Shown here: one piece after another, positions 53,820 through 64,000 of the stretch
How the letters are laid out: the number at the start of each line of letters is the position of its first letter
Position numbering within the stretch: position 1 is the stretch's first letter
NCBI RefSeq assembly: GCF_901000735.1
Contig: NC_081545.1
Coordinates: 33,783,634-33,847,633, forward strand
Length of the DNA: 64,000 nucleotides
Source of the DNA: Corylus avellana
Lineage: Eukaryota; Streptophyta; Magnoliopsida; Fagales; Betulaceae
Direction: 5' to 3'
Translations under genes and position numbers: made by a program
Notes under the pieces: generated by a model
What the model was told of the DNA's origin: nothing
Seen by the model: the letters and a program-made list of their open reading frames with translations, nothing else
Databases searched by the model: none

Positions 53820-56800
53820 TTACTATTTATTATTAAATTAAACTTTTGGGATATGAGATAATTTAATGTACGTAGAATTTTGTGTTGGAAGAACTCTCAG
53901 AATCAGCCATGAATGACGTGAGTCAAGGGGTGAAATACCATAATACAACACAAAATAACGTTCTTGAAGATGATGAGGTACGTGGACTGGGAAAGCCCAG
54001 TTAGCTTGTCTCCTCCCGGTTTATAATCCCGCCAAATTGTTTCTTCTTCGTTATAGTTTGATCATAAAGATGAGTGAAAATGTATTAGATCAGAGGACAG
54101 AGGGTGATTGGAAAGGATGAATGGTTTGAAAAATATTTCATTTCCTAGATCCTCCCATGATCCCATCCAATGTTTTCTTACTAGTCGTAGTCCATCATTC
54201 TTTTGTAGTTTGCTAACATATATATGCTTGCTCTCTCATTTCATTTTGTTTATGTTCCATGCATGAAATGAAGCTTGATCTGTGTCATGACGTCGCCGGA
54301 GGACCTTGCTTCTTAGTGTTTACTGTAGAAGATGGAAACGGCGCGGCCAATAATACCAAGTTTTTTTAAAAATTTTATTTATTTTATTTATAAATATATA
54401 TAATTAAATATAATTTTAAAAAAAATTAATTATATAGACACGTGTCAATTTGTTATTAGTGTTGACGTGTCAGTTTCTATTTCCTTTGTTGCTGTTGCAT
54501 CATAGAGAGCTGCTGCGAGCCAATGTTTGGTGGGTTGCCTTCCAGCGGATTTATTGTACATCCATGGTTAATCATGCATTATCCAGACCTAAGTAAATAA
54601 AGCAGCAAAAATATAATGTGTTTATTTGTTAATGTAGATATGTAGTATATTGTTTTCGATATTTGTTATATGTTTGACGCATTTTATATATTGTTGGGCA
54701 GAATCCATTTATTCTTCTATATTTATTTTCCTCAATTTTTGAGTGTCAAAAAGTCTTGGATAATATCCTCCAGGGTGTTAAAAAATAAAATAAAAATTAA
54801 AAAAAACTATGATTTATCGGAAATTTGTTTCAAGTATTTGGAATTGAAAAATATTACATGAACTCTCTTTTTTATATTTTTAAGTGCGTACTTTCAAATG
54901 TTATAGTAAAAAGCTGACGTGCCAACTGTCATATTAGAATGTAAGAACTTCTGAATTTACCCGTACATTAGTGTGGTATCGCATCTAATTGGTAAACTGT
55001 ATGTACACACTTTTCCTCATTATCCAAATTTTTTTAAAAAATAAAAAAGAAAAAAGAAAAAAAAAAGGGAGGTGTTGGATAATGTAAAAGTAAATGTCAC
55101 AATTACCCAATCGGTGCAATTTTTCAGTTCAACCGCTAGTAAAGAAACTCATTACTTGTATCTATATAGGGGTTATAAAATGTGATTTAAGCCACGTGTG
55201 GTACAATGAGTCAAGAGAATCCAATAATCAGTAACGAAGAAATGAAACTATCTATAACTAGGTAAAAAGATCTATGTTAAGAGATGGTTCAACTACGAAG
55301 TATGAGATTTAACTATTAAAAGTTAGAAAAAAAAAAAAAAAAAAAATCAACGGAAATCTAAAATTAAAGCTAGAAATCTCTTGTAAATTCGAAGGAATTG
55401 CAATTCTAATTGCAACCTAAAAATTTTTTAATGGCTTTTTGGCAAAACTAATTGAAATCTTTCCCAGAAAAAAAAAATAAAAAAAAAAAATAACATGAGA
55501 AAAGTGAAAAGGCAGTACATTTTGATTTATGCCCACCACCCCAAAAGGGGGAAAAAAAGAGAAAAAGCTAGCTTAAGAGCAAAGTGGGATTTGGGTTTAG
55601 GTGAGAATAAATCTTGCATGGGGTTTGAGATGACCGGGTAATGAGTCGGATTAAGATCAGGTGCTTAGGTATTGCACTTTTGCAATAGTCTAATATGAGA
55701 CGTTTATATTATTCTATCATATCAGCAAAAACACTTAACATTCTTTTTCCACCAATTCTAGAGTGGTTGACTACTCCTTTGACTTCTTAGGATGGCCGAA
55801 CCACTCTAACAACCATTGAGGTGGTTCATCCACTTTCAAACAGCTAAAAGGGTGGCCGGCCACCTCTAGTAGCAGTGGTGAAAAACTATGAGGCTAGTGA
55901 TGGTGACATACTTTAGAAAGAAAGAACTTTAAATTTTAATTTTTGACTGACGTGACAAAACCTGAGTTTTTCATTTAAAATGATCTGGGTTACATAGGAT
56001 TTCAATCCATGTGAGTGAAGGGAGAAAAGGCAGAGCTATAAGTGGCCGGGTTCATTTTCTTGGTTTTTGCATCTAGTCTTTGTTGTTTTTCAATCCAGTT
56101 TATACTATCAATTAAATTTAAGTCTTTCAGAGTTATTTCTCTGTTTGCTTATTTGGGGCACTTAGGAATTTTCTCTTCCCTACTTGTTATTTTCTCTCTT
56201 CCTGAATTCCCTTTTCTATCTTCAAATCTTAGTTTCTGCTGCTTTTATACGCTGTCAGAACAATCCTAGTTCTGCCCGGCGTCAGTTTTTGAGAGGATTT
56301 TGGTGATGGGAGTGAACCTGTCTTGGGATTTGCAAAGAATGATGGATCAGCTTGTTTGAACGAAGGGTGCTTGGTAATCAGCTTGTTTGAGACAATCTTG
56401 CCAACAAAGACGAGGTTGGAGGCATTTTTCTGCCTCTATGACCTATGGGGATTATTTTCCATTACCTGAAGATTATTTTTTGGCCGACAATTTAACCCCA
56501 ACATCAGAAAACACAGAATATTAGAGTTCCAGAGGTGATTTTTCTGCAGAACAAACAGACAACCCGAGTAACAAATTTGAGAATTTACTTTCTCAAACCT
56601 TTCATTTTCATTCAAAATCACATTCAATGTTAGATTATAAGTTCAGGTTTCTGGGTTCCCTCTACTCCTAGAGTACATAATGGCTGGCTCCTTCAAATTC
56701 AAAGGCCATGGACAGAAGAACCCTTATCCCCGCTCCACAATACAACACCCCTGAAAGATGATACATCAATTTGATATTTATGAAAGGATATCTCAACGCC

Positions 56801-56833
56801 CCCACCAAATTAGATCTACAAATCAACTCCTCC
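53820..56833. other. Spacer between peptide gene E and eIF2B-epsilon
   Basis: Same content as 24480-27270, plus the 222-base segment at 56070-56291. No gene is supported. The short ORF at 56042-56269 lies in the extra segment and has no domain content. The last few hundred bases are probably the 3' flank or UTR of the eIF2B gene. Confidence 0.5.
56070..56291. repeat. 222-base segment present only in copy 2
   Basis: It is bounded by the direct repeat gtttttg (56063-56069 and 56285-56291). In copy 1 the sequence runs from one gtttttg straight to the following gagaggattttgg. This is the pattern of a deletion in copy 1 through 7-bp microhomology. Confidence 0.75.
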
Positions 56834-57484
56834 CTAATCTTCTCCGACTTCTTCGTCATCTTCTTCAGGAGCCTCTCTCAACCACTGCAACCAGAAAACA
56901 CACATATGAAGATGCAAATATTATATTACAACAAACAAATCAGGTGAAGTCTAAGAGAGGCATGATACATCAATGTTAAGTCTAAGAGAGGCATGATTCA
57001 TCATCTATGCAGCGTGGCATAGATGATGGCCACGCTGCAAGAACAACTAAATGATTTCTTTTTTCCTTTAGAAAAGAGGAAAGGAGAACGATGAATAGTA
57101 ATACTTTAATGAATTCTTCCGACTTCTTAACAAAAACTTTATCGAAATCGTCAGCGTCTTTTTTCTCATCATCCCACTTTAGAATAGCATCTTCTTGTAT
57201 AATTTCTTTGTCATACAGAAGCCACAGTATCTGTAAAAGAACATAACAATGACTTGAATAAGCAGAATAACTACACAAAATACGATCAAAGCAAGACAAA
57301 AGCAAAAAGAACTAAGAATGCAAACAATCTCCATAATTTCTAATCACATGGCACCTATTTTGGCCAAGAATACGTTTCAACTCAACCTAACCAACTGTAT
57401 CTCACAAACCAAAAACCGAGACTATAGCGGGACGCGCTGCCGCTAGAGGAAGAGAGAGGGAGAGCTTATTGGCCGAGAGTGAGA

Positions 57485-57532
<48 letters not shown>

Positions 57533-60500
57533 ATCAACATGCCGCATTGTCAATAGATATTATAGAGGGCAATATTGATGAATTTTTTCTAAAACTTCCT
57601 CGAACTATATTGATGTGATGTCATCTTCAGGATGCAAGAACAAGCACAAAATGTGTGTCATGTGAACCAAAATATCATCATAGGGAACCACAACATCAAA
57701 GAAAATTATATATTGAAGCGAAGTGCACATCTCATTCTCTTCTGATGAGATCTACATTATAAAGTATAAAGATAAATATACTTGTGAGAACAATGGGGAG
57801 AACTCGGTGGTAGATTCCAAACACATTTCTTCAAACTTTAGTATTACTTCAATCTGCAAAGTATGCAAGAAAAATTTATTAAAAAGAATTGACTATGAAA
57901 TAACGAGACTTATTTTGGTAACCATCAAAACCAAGGGAACTGGGTGCACAATATCTAATTACGTTCTAGAACCAAGTTAATCATATTCATTGTGTAAACA
58001 TTACTAGTCAAAGAAACGGCAACAATTATCTAAAAGGATTTATCATAAACAGACCTCGGCATCAATGTCAGTCAGGAAAGACTTCAGAAGTTTTTGCCAT
58101 TGTGTAATTACATTCACGGCATTATTAAACAGTTCACCTGAAAAGTAGATTAAGAAGAAAACCAAATTGTTTATTCCATAGATCAAAAGGCAAGGAAAAT
58201 AATTTTTATACATAAATGAAATCTGTTACACAGAAAGATATGTATAGCATTAGGAAGTAATGTACAAACAAGATATGCTATCATTGAAACAGGACTGAAA
58301 CCATGACAAGTTCAGTTGATGTGTATCAACCTTATCCTAGCTGGCCCTGGATAGAGCAAACCCCAATCCAAATCCTCACCAATCCCGCCAAGTCCCTCAC
58401 AAGACAAGGCAGCCAAATGCAAAATCGGGGTACAACAAAATATGGATGCTGTATTGAATGACATAATATGGATGCGTCAATATATATAGCAAATATGTGA
58501 AACAGTAAAAACAAGAAAATAGGTTCTAACATAAAAAGTACAGGGCAACAAACACAGTTTTCTTCAGTGTTGATACTTTTAACAACTTATTTTGGGCCAA
58601 AATAAAAGGGGCACAACTAAGGATCGAGATATGTAATGAGCATAGTTTTTAACAGAATAATTTATTTAAAAGTACACGGTAAGATGATAACGCCTTTCAA
58701 TTCTTATAATATAATAGGATTACTGTAAAGATATCTCAATATATAAACTATTGATGGATGAGGATCTATAAATTATAATTAGGTGTTCAGTCATTCATAA
58801 ACATAACTCATTATCTTCACACACATACACACACACAGAGAGAAAGAGCAGACTACATAAGTAGTTATGGTATGCAACACAAATAAACAACTTTCGCCAG
58901 AAAACGCTTTTTAACTTAAACGCTCTATTTCTCAAATGCAATCTCAAATAGGCTCTTAATCTAATTTAGACATATTCAACAAAATTCAAAAAGCCACTAT
59001 CACTTTCGAGCTTAAAGAGCTTTTATTTGAAATAAAATAAGAAATGAGAATCCTCTACCTGAATGTATACCAAAACAAGAAAACATAGATAACTTACTAG
59101 GTGAGCTATGCGGAGTTTCTAATGACAATTTCATCATTGAATAAAATATAACTCCAGCAGCGTCCGCACATGACTTCGTGCATGTCACCCTGTTAAATAA
59201 ATGGCCAAAAAAGTTATATGATAAGCAACTAATCCACAAAGAACAAAAGCATTCTAAACTTAACTCAACTCGGCTAAACCTCATACCAACTGAATATATA
59301 TAAAAGCATTATCCCAGTAAATACATCCAAACATAGCCTAGAGAAAAAAATGCAGAAGAATCATATAAAGTGTGCATTCGGATGGAAATGGGGAAGGGTT
59401 TGCAATGCTGATGTAGGACAAATTCCAAAAGTTGTGCGTATAGTACTTATTTCTTCAGCTAGGGTTTTGCAAACAGAAGATTTTAGAGATTGGAATAACT
59501 GGTGAAGGAGCTCAGCATTGGCATATTAGATTTCTGAGATCTTCGCAAGATTGGGCGCGTGAATCACTTGACATTGTCTTGGAGCTAATGTATTATATTC
59601 CATTTGTTGAAGTGGAAGGATAAAATGTTTTGGAGACATTCTAAGAAAGCAAGATTTGTGATTATGAGACTCATAATGGGGTTTAGCTATTGAATTTCCA
59701 CCGAAGAGTATTTGGTGTGTCAAGGTACTAACAAAAGCAGAGCATTCTTTGGATAAACACCTGCTTTGGGTAAAATACTGACAGTTGATAACTTGGAAAA
59801 AAAGGGTGAGTAGATGCTGCATGTGTAAGAATAATGGTGAGAAGGTACTAGATCATCTCCTCTTACATTGCACTGTATTAAAAGAATTGTGTTTGTTTGC
59901 CTTATGTTATTGAATTGTATTGGCTGATGCCTCGGACTGTGATAGAAGTTTTTGCAAGTTGGAAAAGAAGACTCGTTACCATGATGTCAAGTGGACATTT
60001 GGAGGTTAAAAAAATAATCACTTTCAATGATGTCAAGTTTAGCAGAAACTTGTCACACCCCTTTTCCATATCAACTGCTAAGCCACACAGTACAATGCTA
60101 AACTGTGTTGAACACAAGGACAAAGACCTCCAACCATAGGTTCCATACTACTTTATTTAATGTTATACAAACCAGACAGTAATTGATGGGATTGATCTTA
60201 TTCCTCTCTTCTCTAACTGGGTGATGCAACATTTGTAGGCCTACTCTTTGGCTGGTCATCGATCTGTGGCTTCTGAGCATGATTCTCAGATCTGCCTTTT
60301 ACATTATACCTATCAACACTGTTTGAGTCGATTACCAATTCCTTTAGAGTAATGCTAGAAGGAAGACTATGTATCCTCCCAAATGTGATGTGGCTTTTAA
60401 AATCACCATTAAATTTGATGATTATTATTAGATTTTGATCTATTGGTAATTTTAAAAGCCACGTCGTATTTGGGAGGACACAATAAAGAGTCTAGTCTTC

Positions 60501-63500
60501 CTTCTAGCATTACTCATTCCTTTATAACCTTGAACATTGCAACACAATAATACAAACACTTCTTTTCAAAGTACCAAGTGTGAAACTCACCAAATGGATA
60601 AGAAAATGGACAAGAAGAGGAGAGGAAGGGGAGTGAATAGTTTGTGGAGTACGTTAGGAATATATAAGCTAGTAGCTAAACCAAACCAAGTCAAAGAAAC
60701 TTTGTGGGCAGGTTACAAACATCATCAAAGTATGTCATCATTTTTGGCATAAAAAATTAAATATTCAAACGCATATTCCATTTTTTCCAGATACATAATA
60801 TTTGTCCAAAAAGTCTTTGTCCAATGAGCCATAGCTCAAATGGCTCCTCTCCCCCATGAAGGAACAGGAAGGAGGTTAAGGCTGTGGGTTCAAGTGCTAT
60901 TAGGTATGTGACTACCAATTAAAAAAAAAACAGAAATAGGAAAAGAAAAATTAAATATAATGAAACACAATAGTAGAGGCACAATTACGCAAACAACGGA
61001 GTGAATTGAAGCAGTTTAAAAGTGTAGATACAAAAAAAAAAAAAAAAAGAACATACCGAAATGTTCTCTGTTCAGAGATTGCGTTCTCTTCTTTAATATT
61101 TTCACACACAAACCGTAGAAAAGCTTCTTCAACCTGCAAATGATAATGGCTGAATAAATGTTCATTCTCTGCAAATGTGTATCCACTAACATCATCATTT
61201 CTGGTTTGACATTATTTTTTTATCACCTCCGACTCAAAGGATTCATCTCTGGAATCCTCATTAACATCATCATCTGAATCGATATAGTCAGGTTTCAACT
61301 CTCCCGCAGTTGGGAGAACACTGCCATCATGGGTTAACAACTCCAGATCATCGTCAGTAGTTTGCATTGCCTCAGCAAGCTTATCTGCAGGAATTGGTGC
61401 AATTGAATGTCTCCATTCTTCTTCATGGCTTCCTTCACATACTGACCAAACATATCCAACCCCACCTGTACCAAGCTGATCAATAATAGTAACTGGTATA
61501 AGAGTCAATGACATATTAGTTAATGATCTCAAACATTGATTTGTTCTTTCTTTCTTCCCAGTTTTATTTTATAACCAAAAATAAACCCAAAAAAGAAGAA
61601 GAAGAAGAAGAAGAAGAAGAAGAAGAAATAAATGTTCATTAGCAGTTTTTTTGTTTGCCAGTTACTGAAAAATCTGCCACATATGTGACAGAAATAAGCC
61701 TGGACATTTAACTCTATCAGGCTAGTGTATCCTGAGCATATACCAAAAGAAAATGCCAGCTAACCTCATAAGTAGGCCAACTTTGTTTCTCCAATAATTG
61801 GGATGTCATCGCCTCTTTTGACCCTTCCAATGTACTTGTGATTGCTGCATATAAAAAAACTTATAATAACTGCACAACAGCACTTCAAAAAGTTACATAC
61901 ATCTTAACTGTCAAGAACTAGTATAAGGCAGAAGAATTGTAAGGCATTAAACAATACAGCTAAGAAAGCATCAGTATAAAGACACTCTGGCTCACCTACC
62001 GTAACACATATGATGTCTAAAACTTCATTTGCAATTTGTTAGCAGCAAAGAAATAAGTATGGCTCTAATACTTCAGTCTTTGGAAAACACAATCCATACA
62101 AACACACAAATATATTTATATGTGTGTAAACATGCATAGATAAACTTTGATAGGACAGCACCCTATAAAGTTTAATGGGATCTCACCCATTTTCGCTTTC
62201 AATGGTGAGATGTTTTACAAATCCGAATCATTCAAAAACCTACAAAATATGAAGGTGGATAGCTTTCAAATTTTGCTTAAATTAATGAAGTAAAATGATT
62301 GATATCTTTACTTATATTTGAACAGTGATTACCATTACATGCATGTATGCGTCGAAAAATAAGGTTCACACCAAAAATTCTGTTCTTTCCATACAAATTC
62401 TTAATTCCTCATCACTTCAAGGCACCCCCACTTTAAGGAAGCTTAACAGGCTTATATTATCTAAGAATTATTATCAGTAAACTTGATCTCCTGCCCATAT
62501 CATGGTTAGATCAAGGCTATACGCTTCCAAAAACAATTAATCTAACTGTAACTTAACTAAACAAGCCAGAAAAGTAGGAAAAAGATGGGATCCAGTAGAA
62601 GTTACATAAAATTTTTGCAACCCCACTGCTATCGTCAGCATACTCCAGCTCCTCATCACTATCCTGCTTAGTTGGTTGTGGATGCAATGATACCTTTGAG
62701 TATGAAGGAACAACAAATTGTTGCCCTATTACAACCTGGAGGAAAAGAAATTTCAAAACACCGTACAAACTACATATAGTCATAAATCACAAAAGGGTCA
62801 TAACTTTCAATATTCGTACCTTGCAATTATTATTTTTCAAAAAAGAAAGATGAATTTGAAAAGACACAAATAATATATATATACCAAAACTTAATGAAGC
62901 AGATAGGAAATTTAATTAAATAAGTTGGTTCAAAATTGGCCGAGCAGGTGGATTTTACAGCTAAAAAGGGGTGGCACCACTTTGGAGTCATGTGCGCCCC
63001 AAAAGCAGATGTCCTAATTAAGTTTTGCTTCTTCACTTCTTTATATGTGTTTACTGTAAATCGTAGTCTTGATTACCCTCCTTTCTTCCGGACTCCGGAG
63101 AGAGTGCCCACCTTAAATTAGCTTTCATCCAACAAAGACTTAACAACGAAAATGTATGAAGAAGGATAAAAACACACAGCCGCATTCTTAGCGATCAAGG
63201 TAATATAGAAGAAGAAAGCAGAAGCTTAACAAAAAATTAGAGCTTAAGAGTCTTCAGCTTAATTTCATAACCAAGAACATCTCTACCAATCATTCCATAT
63301 CGGTGGATACCCAATGTCAGAACCCTATAAGTAGATCAACAGTCTTGGTTACATTACACCATTTTTTTTATGAGTAATTTCATTATTATTAGCGCAAAGG
63401 GGTGCAACCCTAGTACACGAGAACCCCAAATCCTTTTTCTTTTTGTTTTTTGTTTTTTTTTTTATAAGTACAAGAGAACCCCAAATCTGAAGAAAAATAA

Positions 63501-64000
63501 GAACAAAAATTCGAAAAACCTGAGAAACTAGAAATATGCACTTACGAAATTCTACATTCATACAAATATGCTGTCAATCAAGTAGATTTCCAATCCCATA
63601 ACAATATTACTATATCCGTTTCCAATGAATTTATTCCCTCACGATAAAAATTTTAGTCTAACATATGGACTTGTAATCAGTAAACATCTTGTTGCCATGT
63701 CGTTTGGGAACCAACCCAACAGTAAGATGAACAGGAGAAGAATAATAATTTTTTTGATAAGTAATGGAAGTTTTATTAAAAAGCGTAAGGCGCCCCTAAG
63801 TACACAGGAAGCAGAAGAAGAATAATTTAGCAGTTCAAACAAGGTATAGCAGAGATATAGAGACACATACCTTAAAAGATAAAACCACGCCAGGTTCCAA
63901 AACTGCTCCTGACTTCATAACCACTCCATCACATACTATTGCATGCATTATCTTGCAGTCATCTTCAATAATGACATTATCCCATATATAGGAACCTTCT
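56834..64000 (-). CDS. eIF2B epsilon subunit (translation GEF), C-terminal half; gene continues past the right edge
   Basis: The catalytic subunit of eIF2B, which exchanges GDP for GTP on eIF2 in the cytosol and so restarts translation initiation. Ten exons are visible: >64000-63871, 62735-62606, 61844-61765, 61475-61227, 61133-61057, 59189-59098, 58137-58055, 57853-57782, 57230-57105 and 56884-56834. All have GT-AG borders and consistent phases, giving about 362 residues. The first exon encodes left-handed beta-helix hexapeptide repeats (IWDNVIIEDDCKI, GVVMKSGAVLEPGVVL). Then come the acidic linker (DEELEYADD; YIDSDDDVNEDS) and the W2/eIF5C-type domain with its acidic-aromatic boxes (EDAILKWDDEKK; FIKWLREAPEEDDEE). 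The nucleotidyltransferase-like N-terminus is outside. No break is seen. Introns hold a MITE, a SINE and LINE fossils. Confidence 0.88.
59480..60000 (+). mobile_element. Fossil LINE ORF2 3' part in an eIF2B intron
   Basis: Read in shifted frames, the plus strand gives pieces matching the zf-RVT region of the intact LINE: FPPKSIW, the word gggtaaaatactgacagttgataa (gene copy: GKILT-DN), CCMCKNNGEKVLDHLLLHC, and FASWKRR. Stops and frameshifts are frequent, so it is old. It belongs to the same broad family as 28956-32754. Confidence 0.65.
60347..60515. mobile_element. Mutator-type MITE with perfect 9-bp target duplication
   Basis: The ends gagtaatgctagaaggaaga and tcttccttctagcattactc are inverted repeats. 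It is flanked by attccttta at 60338-60346 and 60516-60524. The inside contains gtgatgtggcttttaaaatc and its near complement, as in the element at 8893. At 169 bp it is the intact reference copy for that family in this window. It lies in the intron between exons 61057-61133 and 59098-59189. Confidence 0.9.
60826..60930 (+). mobile_element. tRNA-derived SINE in an eIF2B intron
   Basis: An A-box-like word tagctcaaatgg (60833-60844) is followed after about 40 bases by a B-box-like word gggttcaagtgc and a short A-tail (60921-60930). This is the standard order of a pol III-driven SINE. A clear target duplication is not found; an AT-rich candidate (aaaaattaaatat at 60752 and 60946) could be chance. 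Confidence 0.6.
61592..61627. repeat. (GAA)n microsatellite in an eIF2B intron
   Basis: A pure run of aag/gaa triplets, about 11 units. Confidence 0.9.
63361..63430 (-). mobile_element. LINE 3'-end fragment
   Basis: On the minus strand it reads gtgtactagggttgcacccc, then tttgcgc, and ends in an A-rich tail. This matches the 3' UTR of the LINE at 32690-32754. Only the tail end was inserted. Confidence 0.7.
63752..63820 (-). mobile_element. LINE 3'-end fragment
   Basis: On the minus strand it reads cttcctgtgtacttaggggc, then gccttacgctttttaata, and ends ttacttatcaaaaaa. It is the same subfamily as the tail at 34185-34260. A 5'-truncated insertion. Confidence 0.7.

Larger units (their letters stand above)
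50659..58520. repeat. Segmental duplication, copy 2 (7.86 kb)
   Basis: Counterpart of 21326-28955. Its left edge is 21 bases from the Copia LTR and lies inside the peptide promoter, so gene D has lost the distal upstream DNA that A, B and C share. Its right edge lies within an intron of the eIF2B-epsilon gene, which continues unbroken. This side of the block is therefore the ancestral arrangement (inference). Confidence 0.93.

Noticed and set aside
56042..56269. 75-residue hydrophobic frame in the extra 222 bases
   Set aside because: It depends on one indel, has no homologue in copy 1 and no recognisable signal or motif.

Overview
This window is nuclear DNA of a flowering plant. It has spliced genes with GT-AG introns, AT-rich spacers, plant-type transposons (Copia, LINE, hAT, Mutator-type MITEs, TRIM, SINE) and plant gene families (DUF247, ATL RING-H2, LRR-III receptor kinase). 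The gene structure fits a eudicot, and the transposon load would suit a woody one, but I cannot name the species. Two 100-base runs of N (35397-35496 and 39796-39895) show that this is a scaffold with gaps of unknown size.

Layout. The left third (1-19 kb) is low-copy: the 5' exons of the DNA-repair nuclease UVH3/XPG (minus strand), an LRR receptor pseudokinase, an ATL46-type RING-H2 ubiquitin ligase and a 154-residue plant protein of unknown function. Mobile DNA lies between them: a hAT element with a perfect 8-bp target duplication and Mutator-type MITEs with 9-bp target duplications, one nested in another.

The middle and right (19-58 kb) form a young, unstable region built around a family of small secreted-peptide precursors. 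There are five copies (A 21449, B 23910, C 37964, D 50782, E 53249), each about 87-92 residues. Each has a signal peptide, a conserved middle and a C-terminal core of the type SGPSPG..H, resembling the PIP/CEP class of plant peptide hormones. All five share a near-identical TATA-box promoter. A spacer of about 1 kb (19437, 35497, 38892) recurs with them. Copies A+B and D+E lie in two nearly identical blocks of about 7.7 kb (21326-28955 and 50659-58520).

The right-hand block runs into a gene for the epsilon subunit of eIF2B (minus strand, 10 exons visible, continuing beyond the window). The left-hand block carries only its last four exons and is cut off in an intron, exactly where a LINE with an intact ORF2 begins. 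The left edge of the second block abuts the LTR of a decayed Copia element. On its other side is a broken DUF247 gene, the tandem twin of an intact DUF247 gene at 41.7 kb. Neither the LINE nor the Copia element has a visible target-site duplication, so the breakpoints look like rearrangements rather than clean insertions. Assembly error or retained haplotypes must also be considered.

The most interesting biology is the expanding secreted-peptide cluster, interleaved with a DUF247 pair and copied together with its promoters.
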